This document shows positions 33,173-40,121 of a DNA stretch of 40,121 nucleotides, one piece after another. The number at the start of each line of letters is the position of its first letter. The stretch's first letter is position 1. The stretch is from assembly GCA_019117445.1 (NCBI GenBank), contig DWZS01000023.1, positions 1 to 40,121 on the forward strand, given 5' to 3'. The notes under the pieces were generated by a model. The model ran no database searches, was not told where the DNA came from, and was given only the letters and a program-made list of their open reading frames with translations. The DNA comes from Candidatus Limosilactobacillus excrementigallinarum (GTDB lineage: Bacteria; Bacillota; Bacilli; Lactobacillales; Lactobacillaceae). The position numbers were made by a program, and so were the translations under genes.

Positions 33173-34093
33173 ATGGCATTTTCAATTTTTGGCATTGGTA
33201 AAAATCATCACGATACAAAAAATGAAGTGGTAGAGATTCCGTTAGATCAAATTGAACCCAACCGTTATCAACCGCGGCAGGTTTTTGATGAAGAAGGAAT
33301 TCAAGAATTAGCCGCAACGATTGATGCGCATGGCTTACTCCAGCCGATTATCCTTCGTGAATATGAACCGGCAAAATATGAAATTATCGCCGGTGAACGA
33401 CGCTTTCGGGCAATGAAGTTATTGCAATGGGAAAAAGCGCCGGCAATTGTGGAAAAGATGAACGATCATGAAACTGCATCGCTAGCCTTGATTGAAAATT
33501 TGCAACGATCTGAATTAAGTTCAGTGGAAGAAGCCCAAGCTTATGAAAAGCTAATGGACTTGAATCATTTGACGCAGGCGAAGTTAGCTAAGGGTGTCGG
33601 AAAGAGCCAATCCGCAGTTGCTAATAAGTTGCGGTTACTGAAGTTGATTGTTCCAGTTCAAAATGCCATTCTGGATGGGTTAATTACCGAGCGTCATGGT
33701 CGGGCACTTTTAAATCTTAATGATGATCAGCAACGTAAGATGTTGATGCGGATCGTGAACGAAAAACTGAATGTTCGGCAAACGGAAGATGAGGTGGCCC
33801 GGCTCCAAGGAAAACCTTTGCCATCTGAAGTAGAAGCCAAAAAAGAGCAGGAACGACTTTCAAACGAAGAGAATGTTAAGGTTAAGCAACCAAAGAAGCA
33901 GTCTACTAAGCGCAAGGCTGCTAAAAAAGACTCTCCAGCACCTAAAATTAAAATTAGTGATCCACGAATTGCCATGAATACCATTAAGGAATCCGTGAAA
34001 ATGATTAATGATAGTGGATTAGATGCTGAACTGTCTGAGCAAACCTTAAAAAATGCTTATAAGATTACCATTAAGATTCCAAAGCAAAAGTAA
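33173..34093 (+). CDS. noc: Nucleoid occlusion protein Noc (ParB family)
   Basis: A 306-residue ParB-family protein. It starts MAFSIFGIGK, an amphipathic membrane-targeting helix like that of Bacillus Noc. The ParB core follows (IPLDQIEPNRYQPR, GERRFRAM), then a helix-turn-helix (LTQAKLAKGVGKSQSAVANKLRLL), a lysine-rich linker (about 225-255) and a C-terminal dimer domain. The start is ATG 33173, seven nt after GAGGGAG; the ATG at 33167 abuts that site. Noc keeps the division septum away from the chromosome. It lies immediately upstream of parA and parB. Confidence 0.9.
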   Translation: MAFSIFGIGKNHHDTKNEVVEIPLDQIEPNRYQPRQVFDEEGIQELAATIDAHGLLQPIILREYEPAKYEIIAGERRFRAMKLLQWEKAPAIVEKMNDHETASLALIENLQRSELSSVEEAQAYEKLMDLNHLTQAKLAKGVGKSQSAVANKLRLLKLIVPVQNAILDGLITERHGRALLNLNDDQQRKMLMRIVNEKLNVRQTEDEVARLQGKPLPSEVEAKKEQERLSNEENVKVKQPKKQSTKRKAAKKDSPAPKIKISDPRIAMNTIKESVKMINDSGLDAELSEQTLKNAYKITIKIPKQK

Positions 34094-34114
34094 TCGATGA
34101 AAGGAGCTGACACG

Positions 34115-34885
34115 ATGGGAACAGTAATCGCACTGGCTAATCAAAAAGGTGGGGTTGGTAAAACAACCACCAGCGTTAACTTAGGCGCCTGTTTAGCGGA
34201 TGCTGGCAAGCGAGTTTTGCTCATTGATTTAGATCCGCAAGGTAATGCTACCAGTGGACTTGGTATTGATAAAAAGAAGATCGAGCAGAGTGTCTATGAT
34301 GTACTAATTAATGATGTGGAATTGAGTGCGGTCATTCAGCCAAGTAGTCATCAGGGATTAGACATTGCACCAACGACAATCGAATTATCAGGTGCAGAAG
34401 TTGAGTTAACTTCTATGATGGCCCGGGAGACTCGGTTAAAGGATGGGTTTGCTGATGTTCAGGATCAATATGATTATATTTTAATTGATTGCCCGCCTTC
34501 ACTGGGATTACTGACGATTAATGCCTTTACAGCTGCCAATTCTATTTTGATTCCAGTTCAGAGTGAATACTATGCTTTGGAGGGCTTGAGTCAATTGATC
34601 AATACGATTCAGCTGGTTCGGAAACATTTCAATAAGAACCTTAAGATAGAGGGAGTTTTATTGACGATGTTTGATAAACGCACCAACCTTGGTCAGGAAG
34701 TCAATGCGGAAGTAAAAAAGTTTTTTGGCTCCCAAGTATACGAGACTGTTATTCCACGGAATGTTCGTTTGTCAGAGGCGCCCAGTCATGGTCTAGCCAT
34801 CATTGATTACGATAAACGGTCAACGGGTGCCAAGGTTTACCAACAATTAGCAAAGGAAGTGTTGGCTGCTCATGACGAAAAATAA
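34115..34885 (+). CDS. parA: Chromosome partitioning ATPase ParA/Soj
   Basis: A 256-residue deviant-Walker ATPase. The motif KGGVGKTT is at 11-18 with signature lysine K11; DLDPQGNATSG and IDCPPSLGLLT follow. It works with ParB to position chromosome origins and affects DnaA activity in relatives. The start is ATG 34115, eight nt after AAAGGAG. It overlaps parB by 14 nt. Confidence 0.96.
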   Translation: MGTVIALANQKGGVGKTTTSVNLGACLADAGKRVLLIDLDPQGNATSGLGIDKKKIEQSVYDVLINDVELSAVIQPSSHQGLDIAPTTIELSGAEVELTSMMARETRLKDGFADVQDQYDYILIDCPPSLGLLTINAFTAANSILIPVQSEYYALEGLSQLINTIQLVRKHFNKNLKIEGVLLTMFDKRTNLGQEVNAEVKKFFGSQVYETVIPRNVRLSEAPSHGLAIIDYDKRSTGAKVYQQLAKEVLAAHDEK

Positions 34886-35765
34886 GAAGATGGGACTGGG
34901 ACGGGGCATTGAAGCCCTGTTTGAGGATAACAATTTAGAAGAAGCACAGACGGGCGAGAATGTTGTTGATCTCAAACTATCAGCAATTCGTCCCAATCCA
35001 TACCAGCCACGCCGCATTTTTGACCAAAAGGCGTTAAAGGAATTAGCTAAATCGATTAGTGAATCCGGAGTTTTTCAGCCAATCATTGTGCGCCAGCCAG
35101 ATTCGCAAATCGAGCGGTACGAAATTATTGCTGGTGAACGCCGTTATCGGGCTTCTAAGTTGGCTAAGCAAGCAACGATTCCTGCCATTGTCCGGGACTT
35201 TGATGATGAACGAATGATGGAAGTTGCGGTTTTGGAAAATCTGCAACGGGAAGATTTGACCCCACTAGAAGAGGCTCAAGCTTACCAAACATTAATGGAT
35301 AAGTTGATGCTTACTCAAGCAGAAGTTGCCAAGCGGCTTGGTAAGAGTCGGCCGTACATCGCCAATTATTTACGTTTGTTGAGCCTTCCTGAAAGTGTCA
35401 AAAAGTCCTTACAAGCCGGCGAACTTTCTATGGGCCAGGCACGGACACTACTGGGTCTTAAAGATAAGCAGAAGGTTGCAGTGGTCGCTCAAAAGGCCAT
35501 TACTAACCGGCTGACGGTTCGTCAATTAGAAGATTTAGTGGCTTCAATGAATAATGATCATGGTCATAAGAACCATAAAAAGAAGGTTCAGCATCGAAAG
35601 TCACCATACTTGCGTGAAGCTGAAAATGAGCTGCAAAGTAAGTTTGGAACTAAAGTGGCGGTGGCCCCAGCAGCAAAAAAGAATACTGGAAAGATTGAAA
35701 TTCCGTATACTTCTGCTGATGATTTAACTAGGATTTTGGAATTACTCGGAATTTCGTTTGATTAG
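34872..35765 (+). CDS. parB: Chromosome partitioning protein ParB/Spo0J
   Basis: A 297-residue ParB. The N-terminal CTPase/parS-loading domain carries IRPNPYQPRR and GERRYRASK; a helix-turn-helix follows (LTQAEVAKRLGKSRPYIANYLRLL), then a C-terminal dimerisation domain (about 235-297) after a basic linker. It is a paralogue of Noc upstream. It is coupled to parA by a 14-nt overlap. No canonical parS is seen in the gene or elsewhere in the window. Confidence 0.96.
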   Translation: MTKNKKMGLGRGIEALFEDNNLEEAQTGENVVDLKLSAIRPNPYQPRRIFDQKALKELAKSISESGVFQPIIVRQPDSQIERYEIIAGERRYRASKLAKQATIPAIVRDFDDERMMEVAVLENLQREDLTPLEEAQAYQTLMDKLMLTQAEVAKRLGKSRPYIANYLRLLSLPESVKKSLQAGELSMGQARTLLGLKDKQKVAVVAQKAITNRLTVRQLEDLVASMNNDHGHKNHKKKVQHRKSPYLREAENELQSKFGTKVAVAPAAKKNTGKIEIPYTSADDLTRILELLGISFD

Positions 35766-35781
35766 GACAGGAGTGATCATA

Positions 35782-35979
35782 ATGGAAGATTACGCACTAA
35801 ACGACATTGTAATGATGAAGAAACAGCACCCGTGTGGTACTAATCGCTGGCAAATTATTCGTGTTGGTGCGGATATTAAAATTCAATGTACGGGTTGTGG
35901 GCACATCGTGATGATGAGTCGTTATAACTTTGACAAACGAATGAAGAAAGTTCTCGAAAAAGCAGACCAAGAAAATTAA
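35782..35979 (+). CDS. DUF951 small protein
   Basis: A 65-residue protein of the DUF951 family, function unknown. It carries two cysteine groups, HPCG (17-20 region) and CTGCG, which could bind a metal. The start is ATG 35782 with AGGAG 8 nt upstream; the longer frame from 35758 overlaps parB and is rejected. Its place between parB and ychF is conserved in Lactobacillales and it is probably in the same transcript. Confidence 0.9.
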   Translation: MEDYALNDIVMMKKQHPCGTNRWQIIRVGADIKIQCTGCGHIVMMSRYNFDKRMKKVLEKADQEN

Positions 35980-35998
35980 AAAGGAACGTGAAAAGAAA

Positions 35999-37096
35999 AT
36001 GTCATTAACTGCAGGGATTGTTGGATTACCAAACGTGGGGAAGTCCACACTGTTTAACGCGATTACGAAGGCTGGTGCCGAAATGGCAAACTACCCATTT
36101 GCTACGATTGATCCGAATGTTGGGATGGTCGAAGTTCCGGATCCACGTTTGGACCGGATTAACGAATTGATTCCCGCTAAAAAGATCGTCCCAACCACCT
36201 TTGAATTCACGGATATCGCCGGAATTGTTAAAGGGGCTTCCAAAGGGGAAGGTCTTGGGAACAAGTTTTTGGAAAATATTCGCCAAACTGATGCTATCGT
36301 GCACGTTGTTCGGGCATTTGATGATAACGACATTACCAGTGTTACGGGTAAGGTTGACCCAATTGAAGATATTGACACCATCAATCTGGAATTAATTATG
36401 GCTGACTTGGAGTCCGTTAATAATCGGCTTAGTAAAGTGCAACGGGCAGCCAAGGGTCGTGATAAGGATGCTCTGGCGGAATTAGCAGTTTTGAATAAGA
36501 TTAAGCCGGTGCTCGAAGATGGCAAGAGTGCACGGACAATTGATTTTTCTGAAGATGAGCAAAAGATTGTTAAGGGACTATTTCTACTAACGACCAAGCC
36601 GGTGCTTTATGTTGCTAACATTGCGGAAGAAGACATGGCCGATCCAGATAGTAACAAATACATGGACGCCATCAAAGAACATGTTGCTGGTGAAGGTGAA
36701 GTCATTGGTGTTGCAGCCGCTGCTGAAGAGTCAATTGCCGAAATGGACGATGACGAAAAGGCTGACTTCCTAGAAATGGAAGGGGTTAAGGAACCTGGCT
36801 TAAACCGGTTGATTCGCGCGGCTTATAAGCTATTGGGTCTCGAAACGTTCTTTACTGCCGGAGGTCCAGAAACTCGTGCGTGGACTTACCGGAAGGGAAC
36901 TAAAGCTCCACAAGCGGCAGGAATTATCCACTCAGACTTCGAACGTGGTTTTATTCGTGCTGAAGTAATGAGTTTTAGTGATTTAGACGAACTTGGTTCT
37001 GCTGCGAAGGTTAAAGAAGCCGGTAAACTGCGTCTTGAAGGTAAAGATTACGTGATGCAGGATGGTGACATTGTTGAATTCCGTTTCAACGTTTAA
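35999..37096 (+). CDS. ychF: Redox-regulated ATPase YchF/Ola1
   Basis: A 365-residue OBG-type P-loop protein. P-loop GLPNVGKS at 9-16, switch II DIAGIVKGASKGEGLG, coiled-coil arm in the middle (about 120-200) and a C-terminal TGS domain with FFTAGGPETRAWT before it. The noncanonical NxxE in place of NKxD (NIAEED) fits ATP preference. It binds ribosomes and affects stress responses in other bacteria. Nineteen nt after DUF951. Confidence 0.95.
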   Translation: MSLTAGIVGLPNVGKSTLFNAITKAGAEMANYPFATIDPNVGMVEVPDPRLDRINELIPAKKIVPTTFEFTDIAGIVKGASKGEGLGNKFLENIRQTDAIVHVVRAFDDNDITSVTGKVDPIEDIDTINLELIMADLESVNNRLSKVQRAAKGRDKDALAELAVLNKIKPVLEDGKSARTIDFSEDEQKIVKGLFLLTTKPVLYVANIAEEDMADPDSNKYMDAIKEHVAGEGEVIGVAAAAEESIAEMDDDEKADFLEMEGVKEPGLNRLIRAAYKLLGLETFFTAGGPETRAWTYRKGTKAPQAAGIIHSDFERGFIRAEVMSFSDLDELGSAAKVKEAGKLRLEGKDYVMQDGDIVEFRFNV

Positions 37097-37131
37097 TTTA
37101 GGAATTCAACAGCATAGAGAGGAGTAACACT

Positions 37132-37908
37132 GTGAGCGAACAACTACGGAATGCCGCTGCTGGTCAACGGCAGAAGCAATATATTAAAGAAAATAATAAA
37201 GAAGCGGGCAAGACCTTTAGCGAATATGGTTTAACCCGTAAAAATGAAGAGTTTGTTTACCAACTTAATAAGCAATTAGCTGCTAAGGGAATTGCTGCTG
37301 ATAAAAAGAGTGAATACTTGGATGACACGATTAATAAGCTGCAGGCGGGACAAAAGAAGGGGCAAACCGCAAAAGCAATGTTTGGCACCCCAACCGCTTA
37401 TGTAGAGGAATTGACGAATCCCAAAAAGAAGGAAGCAACGGTTCAAGGAACGAGCAACTTTGGACTATTGGCGTTAGATAATGGAATGATGTTCTTTGCC
37501 ATCTTCTCCTTCATGTTTGGTTTAATTGCATTCATGAATCCGGGATCACTCAGCCCGAATGGTCATTACGGAAGTTCGGGATTAACTGCAATTCTGATTG
37601 TAGCAATTGCTGGAGGCTTGCTCTTCGGTTACATTGCAAAGATTATGGCGCCATATAAGGATAAAAAGACCGGCAAGGTTGTTCAACGGAGTCTTTGGGC
37701 GCGGATCGGGATGATTGTCTTGGCCTTTGCAATCTGGATTGGAATTTACACATTGACTGCCTTACTGCCGAATAGCATTAACCCACAAACTAACAAGTGG
37801 GTATACATTATTCTAGGGATTGTTGTCTTTGGGGCTGACTTATACTTACGGACACGCTTCCACATCGTGAATAACGTTTTTGCGGGTCAACCACGAAATC
37901 GCCGGTAA
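37132..37908 (+). CDS. DUF1129 family membrane protein
   Basis: A 258-residue protein starting GTG, with an AGAGGAG site before it. Residues 1-105 are charged and helical (cytoplasmic), followed by about four membrane helices (113-133, 147-170, 189-211, 222-240). It matches the DUF1129 family common in lactobacilli, for which I know no function. It follows ychF closely and probably shares its transcript. Confidence 0.85.
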   Translation: MSEQLRNAAAGQRQKQYIKENNKEAGKTFSEYGLTRKNEEFVYQLNKQLAAKGIAADKKSEYLDDTINKLQAGQKKGQTAKAMFGTPTAYVEELTNPKKKEATVQGTSNFGLLALDNGMMFFAIFSFMFGLIAFMNPGSLSPNGHYGSSGLTAILIVAIAGGLLFGYIAKIMAPYKDKKTGKVVQRSLWARIGMIVLAFAIWIGIYTLTALLPNSINPQTNKWVYIILGIVVFGADLYLRTRFHIVNNVFAGQPRNRR

Positions 37909-37933
37909 AATTATAAATTCTGAAAATTTGTCC

Positions 37934-37962
37934 TTGACCTGAAATGAATTTCCTAGTAGGTT
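37934..37962 (+). promoter_or_regulatory. Candidate guaB promoter
   Basis: TTGACC (37934-37939), 17-bp spacer, TAGGTT (37957-37962), 36 nt before the guaB ATG. The gap is too short for a purine riboswitch. Confidence 0.45.
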
Positions 37963-37964
37963 AA

Positions 37965-39140
<1,176 letters not shown>

Positions 39141-39158
39141 TTAAATTAAGATTTTTGT

Positions 39159-39194
39159 AAAACAGGACTCGTGGAATGCGGATCCTGTTTTTTT
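39159..39194 (+). terminator. guaB terminator
   Basis: AAAACAGGA (39159-39167) pairs with TCCTGTTTT (39183-39191), followed by further T. Confidence 0.85.
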
Positions 39195-39232
39195 AGTTTG
39201 AAGTTAAATAAATATTTAAGGCTATCTGAGGA

Positions 39233-39263
39233 TTGAGAATTATTAAGTTAAACAGTGTATAAT
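39233..39263 (+). promoter_or_regulatory. Promoter of the terminal response regulator
   Basis: TATAAT at 39258-39263, with TTGAGA at 39233-39238 (19-bp spacer, long). 37 nt before the regulator ATG. Confidence 0.5.
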
Positions 39264-39299
39264 TATCTTAGTTATATTCTCGTAAAAGGAGGAGCAACG

Positions 39300-39989
39300 A
39301 TGAAAATTTTGGTTGTTGACGATGATAAGGAAATCGTTCAGTTACTAGAAATCTACGTGCGGAATGAAGGCTATGAACCAGTTTCAGCTTATAACGGCAA
39401 GGACGCCTTAACTAAATTAAATACCACTCCTGATATTGGATTGGTTATTTTAGATTTAATGATGCCAGAAATGGACGGCATGGAAGTCATCAAGCGAATT
39501 CGGAAGGACTCTTCGATTCCAATTTTAGTATTGTCAGCTAAGACCGCTGATATGGATAAGATTCAGGGGTTAATTACTGGGGCGGATGATTATGTCACCA
39601 AGCCATTCAATCCACTTGAAGTTATGGCGCGGGTTCGCTCATTGCTACGGCGGAGCGAGGGTCAAATGACCAATGATCAGCCAGACATCCTCAATGTTGG
39701 TCCACTTCAAATTAATAAGGATTCGCATGAAGTAAAGACCATTAATGGTGATTTAATTCAATTAACCGCGTTAGAGTTTGGAATTTTATACTTGTTAGCT
39801 TCTCATCCCAACCGGGTTTTCTCAGCTGACGATATTTTTGAACGGGTTTGGCAACAAGAATCGGTTGTATCTGCCAAGACCGTGATGGTCCATGTTAGCC
39901 ACCTGCGCGACAAAATTGAGGCGGCCACGGGCGGTGAAAAGGTCATTGAAACCGTTTGGGGTGTTGGCTATAAAGTTGAAGCGCATTAG
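39300..39989 (+). CDS. OmpR-family response regulator (VanR-like)
   Basis: A 229-residue regulator with an intact receiver: acidic residues D7-D9, phospho-acceptor D52 (LDLMMP), LSAKT and switch lysine K101 (DDYVTKPF). A C-terminal winged helix follows (LTALEFGILYLL, VSAKTVMVHVSHLRDKI, VWGVGYKVE). The receiver resembles VanR/YclJ-type proteins more than WalR. The start is ATG 39300 after AAAGGAGG; the upstream in-frame start at 39255 overlaps the promoter. A partner kinase would be expected right after it; instead an IS30-type element begins within about 10 nt of the stop. Confidence 0.92.
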   Translation: MKILVVDDDKEIVQLLEIYVRNEGYEPVSAYNGKDALTKLNTTPDIGLVILDLMMPEMDGMEVIKRIRKDSSIPILVLSAKTADMDKIQGLITGADDYVTKPFNPLEVMARVRSLLRRSEGQMTNDQPDILNVGPLQINKDSHEVKTINGDLIQLTALEFGILYLLASHPNRVFSADDIFERVWQQESVVSAKTVMVHVSHLRDKIEAATGGEKVIETVWGVGYKVEAH

Positions 39990-39994
39990 TATTA

Positions 39995-40121
39995 GGTAGA
40001 TTGCAATAAATAACTTGAACAAATTTAATGACGCAGATTAAGCAAAAAGATCTCAATTGGAGTTCGCCAGTTCAAACATTTGAGTGGCCGTGAATTCAGA
40101 TACCAGTTAATCTGAATCAAT
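39995..40121 (-). mobile_element. End of an IS30-family insertion sequence (partial)
   Basis: The last part of the window encodes the C-terminus of an IS30-type transposase on the minus strand. The AT-rich sequence between its stop (40025) and about 39995, including GGTAGATTGCAATAAATAAC, is the likely terminal inverted repeat. The exact edge and target duplication cannot be set from one end. Confidence 0.65.
40025..40121 (-). CDS. IS30-family transposase, C-terminal 31 residues (window edge)
   Basis: A minus-strand open frame enters from the right edge and ends with TAA (plus 40025-40027). The 31 residues include WYLNSRPLKCLNWRTPIEIF, closely matching the IS30 C-terminal pattern (LN-RP-K-L-W-TP-E-F). 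The DDE catalytic core lies outside the window, so activity cannot be judged. Confidence 0.8.
   Translation of the reverse strand, partial: LIQINWYLNSRPLKCLNWRTPIEIFLLNLRH

Noticed and set aside
36091-36597. 168-codon minus-strand frame inside ychF
   Set aside because: Opposite-strand shadow of a strongly conserved gene, without ribosome site or recognisable motif.
40029-40094. A 21-codon plus-strand frame after the VanR-like gene, considered as the start of a histidine kinase
   Set aside because: It stops quickly, has no ribosome site, and the opposite strand encodes a clear IS30 transposase C-terminus.

Overview
The window reads as core chromosome of a Lactobacillaceae (Lactobacillus sensu lato) bacterium, most like the heterofermentative Limosilactobacillus/reuteri group. 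Grounds: moderately low G+C, a dlt operon with dltX, T-box control of aminoacyl-tRNA synthetases, a gadC-gadB-gltX glutamate cluster, a 380-residue GuaB without CBS domains, a DUF1129 protein, and the order rsmG-noc-parA-parB-DUF951-ychF. The species assignment is an inference. Nearly every gene is intact. The only mobile element seen is the end of an IS30-type insertion sequence at the right edge.

Layout. (1) 206-4367, minus strand: phosphate operon pstS-pstC-pstA-pstB-phoU. It is divergent from an orphan OmpR-type regulator (4502-5221) with a degenerate receiver, and 11-bp-spaced TTTACA repeats (Pho-box-like) lie between them. (2) 5280-9754, minus strand: dltX-A-B-C-D for D-alanylation of teichoic acids. 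The 46-codon dltX is easily missed. (3) 10029-14278: sbcD-sbcC nuclease. (4) 14282-17122: T-box-controlled serS, then an MFS exporter with a terminator hairpin directly before its ribosome binding site. (5) 17196-25001: glutamate region with tRNA-Glu, a TetR-type regulator, gadC, gadB, a Spx paralogue, a second GadC-like permease (minus) and gltX. The two antiporter promoters share a palindrome, AATCA-N11-TGATT, just downstream of their -10 boxes. (6) 25126-29600: trpS and tyrS (minus), each behind its own T-box, and a CycA-like permease (plus) behind a third T-box whose specifier and discriminator-pairing base both point to glycine. (7) 29601-30110: an apparently free-standing, unidentified structured RNA with promoter and terminator, then palindromes and a strong promoter for nucleoside uptake (nupC) and a nucleoside hydrolase. 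(8) 32420-39140: rsmG, noc, parA, parB, DUF951, ychF, DUF1129 and guaB, the chromosome segregation and housekeeping block. (9) 39300-40121: a VanR-like response regulator followed almost at once by the 3' end of an IS30-family transposase.

How the parts work together. The gad block is an acid-resistance and glutamate module: glutamate enters by GadC, GadB decarboxylates it using a proton, and GABA leaves in exchange; gltX and tRNA-Glu draw on the same glutamate. Four T-boxes (serS, trpS, tyrS, permease) couple amino-acid supply to uncharged tRNA. The pst and dlt operons manage phosphate uptake and the charge of anionic wall polymers.

Strongest leads: the shared gad palindrome, the unidentified RNA at 29672-29918, the glycine T-box on the CycA-like permease, the Pho-box/degenerate-receiver pair, and a 7-codon leader frame coupled to gadB. 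No CRISPR array, prophage, toxin-antitoxin pair or defence island was seen.
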